NCBI GenBank assembly: GCA_019279435.1
Contig: JAAALK010000286.1
Coordinates: forward strand, 26,555,931-26,619,930
Source: Zizania palustris
Lineage: Eukaryota > Streptophyta > Magnoliopsida > Poales > Poaceae
Length of the DNA stretch: 64,000 nt
Reading direction: 5' to 3'
Shown here: positions 46,501-58,109 of the stretch, piece by piece
How positions within the stretch are numbered: the stretch's first letter is position 1
Layout: each line of letters begins with the position of its first letter
Made by a program: the position numbers and the translations under genes
Notes under the pieces: generated by a model
What the model was told of the DNA's origin: nothing
Databases searched by the model: none
Seen by the model: the letters and a program-made list of their open reading frames with translations, nothing else

Positions 46501-46803
46501 GAGGCGAATTCGGGGTTGAGGCCCATTAAGATTTTAAATGCTTTTCTGATTTAAAATAATTCCAGTAATTCATTTATTTTATTAAGGGTTGAATCACTAT
46601 TGATAAAAATTTGTAAAAATTCCTAAAATTATGTTTTGCCCTCTAGATTATTCCATAAATTTTTCAAGTCCAAATTTTGGATATTTATCCCTGTTTGGCT
46701 TTAATAGGTTTCTTTAAGGGTTTTCTTTAATAATAAAATCTAGAAATTCCTTTAATAATATATTTCTTTTATTTTATTTCTTTTTAAATCTTGGGGTGTT
46801 ACA
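43504..46803 (-). repeat. Chromovirus B 5' LTR
   Basis: It is 3,300 bp, begins TGTCACGCCCCGATTT and ends GGGGTGTTACA on the + strand. It pairs with 23364-26668 and is followed by CAACG. Confidence 0.95.
46026..46040 (-). promoter_or_regulatory. TATA-like element of the chromovirus B 5' LTR
   Basis: The - strand reads CCCCTATTTAACCCC, matching the CTATTTAA elements of related LTRs at 7684 and 48802. Confidence 0.5.
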
Positions 46804-46808
46804 CAACG

Positions 46809-48041
46809 TCACACCCCCTTTTGTGCCTAGTCGGTACAAGTCACCCGTAGGTGCTTCTTGACCCATCTTCAAATGGTGCCTCAAGTTGGAACGTCCCATA
46901 CCCTCAGTTAGGACTTAACCACTAGACTTGTGGTTAGTACGGAAGTGTATTGCAACGGATCCCGCAAACCGGTCCTTATAGTGCCCCGGGTGTGACTAAC
47001 CAATGCCCTCGTTTGCACCAAAAACCCACCATGCTAACATACTGAACTATAACTCCAAGACCAATAGATTTCCAAGGATGAGAGAATAACGGGGATCATA
47101 TAATAGAATCCAAATCTTTACGACTCATTTTTAGCCTATAGCGGTTGTGTCGATACATTGGACACTATCTAATAATAATACTATTATGGTGACAAGGAGT
47201 TTTTGGCTCAATAGCATGGCTTGGGTTTGCACTTCAAGGTCGGGCATCTGAATAAATATAATGTAAGGCTTTTAATTCGATTAATGCATTTATAACCTAT
47301 GAGTTTTAGAGATATTTTAAGAAAACTAGGTTCAATATGCTCACAATTTAGTGTGGTAACTTGCCTTGCTCGACAAATGGTGATGGTGGAACTTCTGGGT
47401 AGTATTTTGGCTCTTCGACAACATCGTAGTCTTCGTGGCACACAAAACGAGAACAAAAAACACTTTAAACATACAAAAATAATCACTACAATCATTCCAT
47501 TTAAATTGGCTAAAGTTGTGGAAAAATAGAAGAGAGACTTTCTGAAATTGAAATAATGAAATTTGGAGTTAAAATAGGGTAAATATGAATTTTTAAAGTT
47601 TAAAACAATACCCTCGGTTTTACTTTGAATAATAAACAGTACAAACATGCCTAGTAAATTGGTCCAGAGTGTAGAGAATAAAAATATGAATTTTCTAAAA
47701 ATTGAATGGTAAAATTCGGAGTTAATCTGAAGAAGTTATGAATTTTTGAAGTTCAAAACAATTTCTGGAATTTAATTTAAATCCTAAAACAGTGGCCGGT
47801 CCACGGTAAGCCAAGTCCACAGTGAACCCGTGCATTGTGCGCGTGAGCCGGGTGAACCAAAAGCGTCCGATCTGGATCGGGCGACTGCGGGTGAGGTGGG
47901 AAGCTTTAGTGAACTTGAACCACCAGAATTAAAATATCAAAATGGTACGCAATGGAAAACCTAGATTAAAAATGGGTTTTAAATAGAAATGGACGGCCGT
48001 GATCGCTCTATACCCCTTCGATCAGATTGGGTGAACCAGAC
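46809..48041 (-). repeat. Chromovirus A 3' LTR, piece 2
   Basis: It continues the LTR broken at 23363 and is the reverse complement of sequence like 8040-9240. It is interrupted at 48041 by a solo LTR of the same superfamily in the opposite orientation. Confidence 0.85.
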
Positions 48042-51000
48042 TGTAACACCCCTAATTTCCAACACAAATAAAAATACATTTTATTATATTTATTCTCTGA
48101 AAAGGATTATTTTATTCCCTTAATACCACTCATGCTTGAATGAGCTAGAACATAGACGAAATGTCCAAACCAGAGCCTAGAAAATTTTGTATATGATCCC
48201 AAGGCCAAGAAATATTTTTGAGTATTTTTTACAGATTTTTATCACTCTTGGAAGCAACCTAAATATTTTAAACTAATTTCAGTAATTAAATTTATTTGAA
48301 AAGCATTTTAAACAGTAACGGGCCCCCTCCCCCTCTTCTCCCTGCCCCGGCCGGCCCAGCCCACTCTCTCCCCGTGCCCCTCGCTGACAGGTGGACCCCA
48401 CTGGTCAGTGACCCTCTCCCTCCGTGCGCGCACGCCTGACATCTCGGCCCCACCTATCGGCGCCAACCCCACCCATCAGCCCCGCCCGTTGCCACACCCA
48501 CACACCCGCGCCCCGCTGACTGTTGCCCCCGCTCGTCAGACCCATTGTCGACCTCACACCACCACCCCCAAATCTTTCCGGCCGATGACCTCGCCCTCGG
48601 ATCCACCTTGCCAGCCCCTCTCCCATTAAATTGGTGCCACCAATCGGTCCCCCGAGCCCCACCAGCCGTTTCCCCTCATTAATCCTCGCGATTACACCCC
48701 GGGATCGCGCTGCGCGTGCATGGCCGAGCGGCAACGGCGCCATTGAAGACCCCCCCTCAACTTTCCATGTGTACACCACCCGTTTTCCCCCGTCGGCGTC
48801 CCTATTTAAGCCCCTGGTACAACCGCATCCACCCCTCGCTAGCAATTGCATCAGAATCGAACAGAACGCCCGTGCTCCAAGTTTTAACACCACACCGCCG
48901 CCCCTACTCTAGTCACTGCTCGTCGTCGCCGGAGTCCCCATTCGTCCTCAATGACCGCACCGCCGTGACCGTAGCGACCACCCCGACCCCAGCCACCACT
49001 CCATCGCCGATGAACCCCACCGGAACACCATCGCCAACAAGGGACCCGAACGCCTTCGTCGCCCCCGCTCATCGCCGGTAGCAAACTGACGACCTCAGAC
49101 CTCGCCAACTGTACCATCTCAACCGCTAAACTTTATTGATTATGTTTTACCCTTAGATCCGGCTGCCATCGCTCGCCGTAGCCGCTAGGCCCTCGTCTTC
49201 GCCGGAGAAGATGACCGGCACAGGCTGAGTACCCATGCCATGTAGGATTCAATCACGGCCATGCGATCCTGATCCAACGGTGATGATTAAAACGTTCGCT
49301 CGGTTTAATCATATCCATTGGATCTCAACGAAGTGGTATGATCTAATCTTAACCGTCTATTTATATTTAAAACCCGTGTTTAATCTGAGCCACACAATGC
49401 GTACTGGTTCTGCATTTTAATCATGGCCGTCCGCATCCACTTAACGCCCCTGCCTCGCCCGTGGCCGCCTGATCACGATCCAATGGTGGATCTGGTTTCG
49501 GCGCACGCGCACAGTAGACGGGTTCACGGTGGATTCGGTTCACCGTGGACCGGTGGCTGTTTTGGATTTAATTTAAATTCCATAAATAGTTTTAAACTTC
49601 TAAAATTCATATCTTGCTTATTTTAATTCTAAAATTAACCATTTCAATTTCAAAAAATTCATAATTTTATTCTCTACATGTTGGTACAATAAAAACAGTA
49701 GGTTTATTTTGAGTATTTTATGTTTACTTAATAAAGTATTCAAATATACTTTAGGATAAACTCAAAATTGGTCCTTTTCAACTTTAGGAAAATTTATCTT
49801 TTATGCCCTACATATTGGTGTAAATGAAACACTAGGTTCATTCTGAACTTTTTATTTTAAATTAATTGGAAGTTTAAAAATACATTAGTTTACATTTTTG
49901 TTCCTTTTTAGAACATCCCTAACTCCCTCTAAATTCATTTTAAACATTCCTATAATAATTTCAGAAACTCAATAACTTTATTTTCCTTAAATTTAACCCA
50001 AACAAAACCTATATGATTATTGTGTGATTTTGGATTGTTTATTGGAGTACTTCCCGGCAGTCCCTCCCTCACCTTTCGCTGAGCAAGGCAAGTCACCAAA
50101 CCAATCTTTTGAGCATATTGAACCCAGTTTTGTTAAACTATTGCTAAAACACATAGGTTATACATGCATTAGTCAAATGAAAGCACTATGTTATATTTAT
50201 TTAGATCCCCGACCTTGATGTGCAACCCAAGCCATGCTATCTACCCTAAACTCCTTGTCACCATGTAATTAGTACTAGTAGATAGTGTCCGATGTATCGA
50301 CGCAATTGCTATATGTTAAAAATGAGTCGTAGCGATTTGGAATCTACTATATGATCGCCGTTATTCTTATCTCTGGAATTCTATTGGTGATAGAGTTATG
50401 GTTATGAGTGTATGCACGGTGGGTTCCGGGTGCAAGCTATGACATTGGTCGGTAGCACTCGGGGCACTATAAGGACCGGTCTGTGGGATCCATTGCAATA
50501 CATTTCCGTACTAACCACAAGTCTAGTGGGTAAGTCCTAACTAAGGTATGGAGTGTTCCAATCCGAGGCACCACTTGGAGATGGGTCAAGCAGCACCTGC
50601 GGGTGGCTTGTACTAACGTGGCGCAAAAGGGGGTGCGACGTTTGCCGGGATGCGGACTGGCGCGCCGGCGAAAACTAGAGCGGGTGATTATCGCTTGAAG
50701 ATTTCATGCTGAGGTTTTGGCACGAGTTCTCGTGGTATGGGTCATCTCGTTACACTTTGGTGTTTGGGATGAGTGCGTGCCATGTGGGTACAGTGGTACA
50801 CCTCTAATCAAAGTCTTAAATCTTTTCGAAAAGCCGAGCCCACAGTCAAGGGCGTGTTGCGTGACATCCCACATTTAGTTTACTTTCATGAGTGTTGCAT
50901 GATGATTTGACATGTAAGGACTGTTGTGCGAGGAGGGAAAACGTACTCCTCGAGTTAGATGGTATTATGATGTTCATGTTTAATATTCCGCATGATTAAA

Positions 51001-51388
51001 TTTGACTACACTAAATGCAATAACTGAAAAATGTACTTTTCCGCACTTTTAGCCATTATCCTTCCGTTGTTATTATCTTGCATTACTATTGCATTTGCGG
51101 TGGCTTGTTGAGTTCTTTTTGTACTCATACCCATTGGACACACAATTCAGAGGATGCCTACTACGAGGAAGATGGTCTGGAGTAGCGACCCAGTCAAGAA
51201 GAAAGATACTGAAGAAGACGTTCGTCATGCCGTATTGTTTTTATAGTTTCTTTAAGTTTTACACTTATGTAATAATGTGGTCTGCGAACCACGATTGTTT
51301 GATCGTATGTACATTGTCGCATGATGAACCTCTTGTTATTATTGTTTTTCTATCGAAATTCAATAATGTTTCGATATGATAAATAACA
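48042..51388 (+). mobile_element. Solo LTR in antisense orientation within chromovirus A LTR
   Basis: It begins TGTAACACCCCTAATTTCC and aligns along its length with the solo LTR at 6923-9943. It includes the CTATTTAA-CCCC element and the CTTTCGCTGAGCAAGGCAAG stretch. The right limit, near GATAAATAACA at 51378-51388, is judged from where the chromovirus A LTR resumes (CGGCATGGGTAATTACCCAT). The bases on the two sides (CAGAC and AAGGA or similar) do not match, so the target duplication is lost or the end is truncated. Confidence 0.75.
48802..48809 (+). promoter_or_regulatory. TATA-like element of the solo LTR
   Basis: CTATTTAA followed by GCCCC, equivalent to the element at 7684. Confidence 0.45.
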
Positions 51389-52522
51389 AAGGATCGTGTG
51401 GACGAGGACGAATCCGACACGGCATGGGTAATTACCCATGCTGGTCGTCTTCTCCAGAGACGATAGATGGATAGTGACGGGGGCCCTAACTGAGTACAAA
51501 AAATGGAAACATGGCAAAGAGGGGAGCACGAGGGTACCATTGCGGGGGCCTGGGGTCGTCGGGTGGTGGCCGGTGAAGAGCAGAAGCAATGAAGGCGTTC
51601 GAGTCGTCAGCGATAGAGAGGTGGCTGGGGTTGACGGTGTGGAGGAAGGAGGGTTTCGACGATGGCGAACGATGGCTGGATGGGGAGCAGAGGGTTGGCG
51701 CTAAAAAGGGGAGTGTGGGCGTTCTATTCGTGCGAGACACAATTATTCGCGGGTGCCGAACGTGGAGGTGTGTGAGGCTTCTTATAGCGGCATTGATCTG
51801 TAAATGTGGCAGGCCAATAAATGGAGTCCAGAGGATAAACATTCCTAACTCCAGCGAGCTCCTTCCATGCATGCACACGGGTTTAAATGTCAAAATCAAT
51901 TCGATGGAAGGGGGCTGGCAACGACGGTATTGTAGCGCTAGGGTTTCGGCCGATGAGATTTGGGGGCTTTGGTGTGGGGAATATGAATAATGACATGAGG
52001 GGGCCACCGGTCAGCAGGTGCAGGTGTGGTAGACTGCGATCAACAGCGCCGACAGGTGGGGATGCTTTGTCAAGGGGCGGTTGCGGCTGAGGGGGTTGGC
52101 GCCGATAGGTGTGGCCAAGGGCTCGGGCGTGCACGGAGAGATGGAGGAGGGACACTGATTGGTGAGACCTTGATGTCAGAGAGGGGCGCGGGGCTTAAGC
52201 TGGCTGGGCTGGCCTGTGGAGGGAGAAAGGGGGAAACGGCCCAACACTGTGTAAAATACATTTGTGAAGGAAAATAATTGCTTAAATTAGTTACAAAATT
52301 TATGGGCTCCTTGCAATGGTCCTAAAAATTTGTAAAAATTCTCAAAAATATATCATGGCCTTAAGATCATAATAAAATTTTCTCATACCTTAGTTTGGAT
52401 TATTTCTCTAGATTTCTATTTATTTGGACATTGGCAGCTTTATGAAAAATTAAAAATAATCCTTTTTCCAGAAAGTATATTTATAAATTTTATTTTTACC
52501 TTTGAAAATTTGGGCTGTTACA
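51389..52522 (-). repeat. Chromovirus A 3' LTR, piece 3 (LTR 5' end)
   Basis: On the - strand it starts TGTAACAGCCCAAATTTTC at 52522. Its 52090-52522 part matches the truncated 5' LTR at 57325-57703 closely. Confidence 0.85.
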
Positions 52523-52542
52523 AACCTATGCCCCTTACAGAG
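52523..52542 (-). promoter_or_regulatory. Polypurine tract of chromovirus A
   Basis: The - strand reads GTAAGGGGCATAGGTT directly before the 3' LTR. Confidence 0.6.
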
Positions 52543-52935
52543 AATCTCGTCCTTGAGATTCAGAAAGCTTCTTGAATAACTCCGGTTATTGGGTCTTTAA
52601 CTCTTCATCTTTTTCCCGGGTGGCTTCCTCGATGGGGTGGTTATCCCACTTAACCTTGTAAAAGCGCACTACACGGCTCCTAGTTACTCTTTCCTTGATT
52701 TCTAGGATCTGAACCAGTTTCTCAATGTAGGTCAGGTCTTCTTAGATATTAAGCTGCTGGAGGTCTCCCTGTTTGGTGGGTACTTGGAGGCATTTCTCTA
52801 GCTGAGAGAGGTGAAACACATCATGGACTCCTGCCAAAGATGGTGGTAGCTCCAACTGATATGCAGCTTCTCCTTGCCAATGAATGATCTGGATGTGTCC
52901 AACATAACGAGGAGCTAACTTTCCTCTCATGTTAA
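52535..52935 (-). pseudogene. Chromodomain and integrase C-terminus of chromovirus A
   Basis: The frame 52930-52742 carries the integrase tail (RGKLAPRYVGHIQIIHWQGE, PSLAGVHDVFHLSQL). It continues after a stop into a chromodomain-like stretch (RVVRFYKVKWDNHPIEEA, about 52610-52680). Order and sequence match the broken chromovirus B copy. Stops at 52742 and near 52590 disable it. Confidence 0.75.
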
Positions 52936-52939
52936 ACCT

Positions 52940-54065
52940 CTGGGTACCTCGGAGGGGATTGACTCGGAGATAGACATAATCGCCCTCTTAGAAAGCTAAG
53001 TCTCTTCGTCGGTTATCGGCAAACTCTTTTGTCGGGACTGAGCTATCTTTAGCCTATCCCTAATGACCTTAACTTTCTCTTCGACTTCTTGTAGAATATC
53101 CATCCCAAATATCTGTGACTCGCCTGTCTGATCCCAGAGCAGTGGCGTTCTGCACTTACGTCCATATAACGCCTAAAATGGTGACATCTACAGGCTTACC
53201 TGATAGCTGTTGTTGTAGGAGAACTCTGCATAGGGCAAGCTCTTGTCCCACATTCCACCGAAGTTTAAGGCGTAGGATCTAAGCATATCCTCCAACACTT
53301 GGTTCACCCTTTCAGTCTGACCATCGGTCTGCGGATGATAAGTTGTGCTGAAGTTCAGCCTGTTGCCGAGCTCTTCCTGAAGATTCTTCCAAAACTTGGA
53401 GGTGAACTGAATACCTCGGTCTAACACGATCTTCTTTAGAACCCCGTGTAAGCACACGATTCAGGTCATGTATAGCTCAGCTAGCTTCGAGCCATTATAC
53501 ATCGTCTTGACAGGAATGAAATGAGTCACCTTGGTCAGTCGATCGATGATCACCCAGATTGAATCATATCTGGCTTGGGTCCTTGGTAGTCCCATGATAA
53601 AGTCCATTCCTTCGTCTCCCCACTTCCATTTGGGAACCCTGAGGTGCTGCAATAATCCGGCAGGTCTCTAGTGCTCTACCTTGACTCACTGACAAGTGTC
53701 ATACCTTGCCACATACTTAGCTATCTCTCTCTTCATGCTAACCCACCAATATTTCTCTTTCAAGTCCTAGTACATCTTAGTACTCCTGGGATGTATGGAG
53801 TACAATGTCTCATGGGCTTCCTCGAGAATGAGAGCTTTTAGCTCGCGCTTGTTGGGCACACATATCATGTTTATGAACCATACGATGCCATTCTCATGTC
53901 CGGAGAACCTTGGGGCTTTACCCCTCCTCATATTCTGCTAGATTTCTAAAATATCGGGGTCTTCCCTTGTGTCTCATTGATCTGGTCCATCAAGATAGGT
54001 CTTGCTTCTAGTGCAGCGAGGTACTCCTTGGCGGTGATCCCTAAGTTCAACCTTTCCATCTCTTT
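52940..54065 (-). pseudogene. Integrase of chromovirus A
   Basis: The zinc-finger part (about 53940-53660) is heavily mutated. The core is readable: GMDFIMGLPRTQARYDSIW (53600), DRGIQFTSKFWKNLQEELG (53420) and TDGQTERVNQVLEDMLRS (53320). A stop at 53461 splits the core, and the residue before the second Asp reads Leu (VLDRG) where chromovirus B has Ser. The C-terminal part (DKSLPYAEFSYNNSYQ) reaches 53188, then continues in other frames to about 52940. Confidence 0.82.
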
Positions 54066-54071
54066 GTATAG

Positions 54072-54545
54072 CTACGGGGCCTGATCTTGTACCATGATGG
54101 CATTACAGTACCCCTTCCGACATTGAGCATCTGCTACTACATTCACTTTGCTAGGATGGTAATGGATGCCTAAGTCGTAATCCTTAATCAGTTCCAACCA
54201 CCTTCTCTGCCTGAGTTTCAGGTCTGGTTGGGTGAATATGTACTTAAGACTCTTGTGGTCGGTGAAGACTTCACACCTGTTACCCACAAGGTAATGCCTC
54301 CATATCTTTAGTGCATGAACCACTGCTGCTAACTCCAAGTCATGAGTCAGGTAGTTTAACTCATGGGGCCTTAGTTTACAAGAGGCGTACGATATCACCT
54401 TGCCGTCTTGCATCAAGACACACCCCAATCCTTGTCGAGAGGCATCACAGTAGACGTGGAAGTCCTTTCGTATATTGGGCAAGGTTAGGACCGGGGCTGA
54501 CACAAGCTTCTTCTTGAGGGTCTAGAAGCATTCCTCACAATCTGG
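54072..54545 (-). pseudogene. RNase H of chromovirus A
   Basis: The frame 54503-54072 holds [57 protein letters not shown] and [13 protein letters not shown]. It parallels the chromovirus B domain closely. The catalytic acidic residues are present. It is separated from RT by a stop near 54548. Confidence 0.85.
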
Positions 54546-54548
54546 AGT

Positions 54549-55480
54549 CTATTCAAACTTCACTTCCTTCTGCAGCAATCTAGTCATGGGCTTGGCTATC
54601 TTAGAGAAGTTCTTAATGAATCCACGGTAATATCTGGCCAGTCCCAGAAAACTCCGGATTTCGGACACATTCGTTGGCTGCAACCAATTGGTTACTGCTT
54701 CCACGGTGGTCGGGTCCACTACTATCCATCTGGCAGATATGACATGGCCGAGAAATTTCACCTCAGACGACCAAAACTCGCACTTGTTATACTTACATAC
54801 AATTGTTGTTCCCTTAACTTCCCTAGGGTCATATGGAGGTGGGCTTCGTGTTATTCCTTGATCTTGGAATAGACGAGGATATCTTCGATGAAGACCACAA
54901 TGAACTTGCCCAAGAATTCCATGAAGACATTGTTCATCATGTTCATGAAGAATGCGGGGGCATTCATGTGTCCGAAAGACATCACAATATACTCATATAA
55001 CCCATAACGGGACATGAAGGCAGTCTTCAGGATGTCCTCTTCTCTGATTCTTAGATGATGGTAGCCTGAACTGAGATCGATCTTGGAGAACACCGAGGAT
55101 CCTTTCAACTGATCAAACAGGTCATCGATTCGAGGTAGTGGGTACTTGTTCTTGATGGTCACCATGTTCAAGGCTCTATAATCCACACACATCCTCTTGG
55201 TTTTTTCCTTCTTCTTGGCAAAAATGACCGGTGCACCCCAAGGTGAGGTACTTGGTCGGATGTATCCCTTCTGCTCAAGCTCCTCAATATTACTCTTCAC
55301 TTCAGCTAGCTCATTTGTGGCCATACGATAAGGGCGCTTGGAGATGGTTGTGGTTATGGGTACAAGCTCAATCCTGAACTCGATGTCCCTCTTGAGTGGC
55401 ATCCCTGGCAGATCCTTTGAGAAGATGTTTGGGTATTCTCGGGCCACAGGGACCTCTTCTAACGTCATCTGGTGAAGCAA
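54549..55480 (-). pseudogene. Reverse transcriptase of chromovirus A (altered active site)
   Basis: The frame 55735-54851 runs from the end of protease through [54 protein letters not shown] and [19 protein letters not shown]. The catalytic motif reads FIED (in [11 protein letters not shown]) instead of FIDD, because the codon at 54884-54886 is GAA. Loss of the first catalytic Asp should abolish polymerase activity. The thumb region (LNKFLGHVISARWIVVDPTT-like, 54761-54549) is in another frame. Confidence 0.88.
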
Positions 55481-55830
55481 CACTCCTCTCGGGCAGCGAG
55501 TAGCCATCTTGAAGGTGACAAAGACTCCTTCATTGCTTGTCACGATGACAGACTTGTTGGCGCAGTCTATCATCCCCTTGTGCTTCATCAACCAATCCAT
55601 ACCTAGGATGAGATCTAGGACCTTACAATCTATAAGGACTAGGTCGGCGCAAAATAACACCCCTTGGATGTCTATCCTTATCCATGGGCTGAATAAGCTG
55701 GGTAGGGTTTTCTTGCCGGGGGTGGCAATCATCATGGGTGTGGGCAGAGGGATACTTATAGGCTATTTACTTTCACAAAATCTTCATATATGAAAGAATG
55801 TGTTGCCCCAGAGTCAAACAATACTACTAC
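55481..55830 (-). pseudogene. Aspartic protease of chromovirus A
   Basis: The active site reads LFDSGATHSFIY at about 55795-55825 and is intact, unlike in chromovirus B. The flap and second motif ([18 protein letters not shown]) lie at about 55560-55620. Frameshift and stop positions near 55740-55790 separate the two parts. Confidence 0.75.
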
Positions 55831-57025
55831 ATGTATGAAATTTGCTGAGAATATACCAATCACGATTTCGGGGGCCTCCTGGGCTTCTACAGCATTGATA
55901 TGGTTGACTCGGGCGCGAACCATCTGGTTTGGTGTAGTGCCTTGGGGATGCTTGGGGTGAGGGCACTAGTGAGAGTAGTCCCCCTCCTTTCGATAGTTGA
56001 AGTAGATGACTGGTTTGCCATTCCAGTCTCTCAGCATGGTGGTCTTCGCGACTAGTGCTTTGAGGGCGGATAGAGCTGGCGGAGCGGGTCAAGGATTCCC
56101 AACAATAGAGCCACTGGCGATGTATGGTGGTCGGTAGACGGGTCGAGGGTGGTAAGGAGGTGCTTGAGGTGGAGGGATGAAGCGGGGCCTTTGATTATTC
56201 CCCTGGTGATGCTTGGAGGCTATCATCTTTCTCTTCTTGAGATCCAACTTGTTCTAGTCGGTCTCTTGAAGAATGGCATTGTTTACCAACCGTTGGAAAT
56301 CAGCATAGTCCGCGGCGACGAGCTAGATGGAGAGCTCATCCTTTAGTCTCCTAAGGAACTTGGCCTGGCGAGCGACATCCGTACAAACTTCCTCTAGCGC
56401 ATATCGGGCCATCCGGTTGAACCTATGGAGATACTCCATGACGGTCTGGTTCCCTTGACAGTTGTACAGCGATGACTCCAGTGGGGACGTGCGTGGCTCG
56501 GAAGGCAATGGTGAATTCCACCCATGACACCTCGTGATCCTCAGGTTGAGATTCATGATAGTTATCCCACCATTCCGCGGCAGGTCCTTGAAGCTGGTGA
56601 GCGATGAACGCCACTCGCTCTCGGTCCAAGCACAGGAGGAGATCCAATTTCTTTCCAATGGTCCTTAGCCAATCGCCTGCCTCCATTGGGTTTGTTGTGC
56701 TAGAAAAGATGGTGGGCCTTACGCGCAAAAACTTGGAGAGTTGAGGCGCGAAGGAGGGTAAGGGGGCTTGCTGACAAGGGGCTGGCTCCATGTTCTGCTG
56801 CTGCAGACGGTCCAATTGAGCCTACTGCTGCTACATCTATGTCAGGAGGGTGGTGATCAGCTGGTTCTGATTAGCCATCATCTTCGCTAGAGTGGGATGA
56901 TTGGCAGTCGGCAACCTTGATTGGCGTTGGCGTATTGCACCCTAGTTGGGCACAATGCTCCTGGGCAGACCATTGGCAGGTCCCTCCTCGTTGTTGTTGG
57001 AACCTGAGTTCTGGTTGTCAGCCAT
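55831..57025 (-). pseudogene. Gag of chromovirus A
   Basis: ATG at 57025 starts the frame (MADNQNSGSNNNEEGPANG). The capsid blocks DWLRTIGKKLDLLLCLDRE and LQGPAAEWWDN are at 56700-56560. YLHRFNRMARYALEEVCTD (about 56390-56450) is in another frame. The zinc knuckle is decayed (YFNYRKEGDYSH, then TAG at 55966-55968, then CP). Several frameshifts and stops occur. The arrangement is the same as in chromovirus B. Confidence 0.82.
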
Positions 57026-57236
57026 TTCTGAAGACAACAACATTCCCAAGTATAAGAAAAAGGACTTAGAAGATTTTCCCCAAAATAATTCATAGTTTAT
57101 TATAAGTGGTACTAGATTGTTCATTACACTGAAGCTCTTATTTTTATCCCTTCTATAGCACAATTTGCTATAGAGGGTACCACATTCAACAAACAAACAT
57201 AAAACAATCAATCGAGGACTATCGCCTGATGTAATC
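57026..57236 (-). other. Spacer between ORF0 remnant and gag of chromovirus A
   Basis: AT-rich leader sequence without a gene, equivalent to 42370-42554 in chromovirus B. Confidence 0.5.
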
Positions 57237-57324
57237 TACTCGTTGTCGGAGGCAATATCAGTGCTCTCGGAACCACGAGTATCCTGGGGGACGCTGGGCT
57301 CGGTGATGTTCTCGATTAGTGGGT
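57237..57324 (-). pseudogene. ORF0 C-terminal remnant of chromovirus A
   Basis: About 30 codons (PLIENITEPSVPQDTRGS, stop at 57237) occupy the same place before gag as the end of ORF0 in chromovirus B and share its Pro/Ser-rich acidic character. The rest of ORF0, the primer site and most of the 5' LTR are deleted; the frame runs directly into LTR sequence at about 57325. Confidence 0.45.
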
Positions 57325-57703
57325 CGGGGACGATGGGGCCAAGGGGTTGGCACGCGTGGAGAGATGGAGGGGGGACACTGACGGGCGGGACCCTAGTGTT
57401 AGAGAGGGGCGTGGGGCTTAAGCGACACCATTTAAAATACATTTGTGAATAAAAATAATTGCTGAAATTAGTTTAAAAATTTATGGGATCCTTGCAAAGG
57501 TCCTAAAAATTTGTAAAAATTCTCAAAAATGTATCTTGGCCTTAAGATCATAATAAAATTTTCTCAGACCTTGGTTTGGATTATTTCTCTAGATTTCTAT
57601 TTATTTGGACATTGGCAGCTTTATGAAAAATTAAAAATAATCCTTTTTCCAAAAACTATATTTATAAATTTTATTTTTACCTTTGAAAATTTGGGCTATT
57701 ACA
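57325..57703 (-). repeat. Truncated 5' LTR of chromovirus A
   Basis: Only the first 380 or so bases of the LTR remain, matching 52100-52522. The end reads GGGCTATTACA, followed by the target duplication TGGGG. Confidence 0.85.
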
Positions 57704-57708
57704 TGGGG

Positions 57709-57875
57709 TGTCGCTATGCTCGCCGAAGTACTGACCGAGTGAGGAAGTAATCGATGTAGATAATGCAGCGACAGAATATTGCTCTGGTGGCGATAGTGAT
57801 GAAGCGCCTGTTTCCATGCATGCAGGCTCGAGAGACCAGGAAACAGTGTATTTTGTAATAACAGCGATGGGACGG
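57709..57875 (-). repeat. Copia 3' LTR, second piece
   Basis: It continues the LTR broken at 22605 and aligns with 60929-61078 (GTACTGACCGAGTGAGGAAGTA). Similarity to the other LTR fades after about 57875. Confidence 0.72.
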
Positions 57876-58109
57876 TAGACGCTAAAATCTGACGACAAAG
57901 CGCCAAACACACTAAAGCCGATCCAACGATCCCAAAGCGTGCAGATACTTAGGAGTAAACCCCTAAGCACAACACAATGCCCTTAAATAGTGGTAAGGGA
58001 ATAACGGAGTCGCTAAGCAATCAAATAATATCAATCTAAAATTATTCAATTAACCGATGTGTGAGAAAAATAACTAAAAATTATTAAACCTAATTAAACT
58101 GGCCAGAAC

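Larger units (their letters stand above)
23364..46803 (-). mobile_element. Chromovirus B (Ty3/gypsy with ORF0), inserted in chromovirus A LTR
   Basis: LTRs of 3,305 and 3,300 bp are flanked by CAACG (23359-23363 and 46804-46808). The primer site lies left of the right LTR and the purine tract right of the left LTR, so it reads on the - strand. In sense order it contains ORF0, gag, protease, RT, RNase H, integrase and a chromodomain. A Sirevirus interrupts pol between the integrase core and the chromodomain. Internal stops in ORF0, gag and protease mean it is not autonomous. The LTR pair looks very similar throughout, so the insertion is fairly recent but older than the Sirevirus it carries. 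Confidence 0.93.
22606..57703 (-). mobile_element. Chromovirus A (Ty3/gypsy, 3-kb LTR), host of two further insertions
   Basis: The element is flanked by TGGGG (22601-22605 and 57704-57708). The empty site can be read in the sister copia LTR at 60917-60935, which lacks the insert. It reads on the - strand. Its 3' LTR is in three pieces (22606-23363, 46809-48041, 51389-52522), followed by chromodomain, integrase, RNase H, RT, protease, gag and an ORF0 remnant. The 5' LTR is reduced to its first 380 bases (57325-57703). The LTR family is the same type as the solo LTRs at 6923 and 48042. The chromodomain after integrase and the long LTRs suggest the Tekay/Del branch of plant chromoviruses. Confidence 0.85.

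Noticed and set aside
51350..51400. Target duplication for the antisense solo LTR at 48042
   Set aside because: CAGAC on the left has no convincing partner on the right; I could not confirm a duplication.
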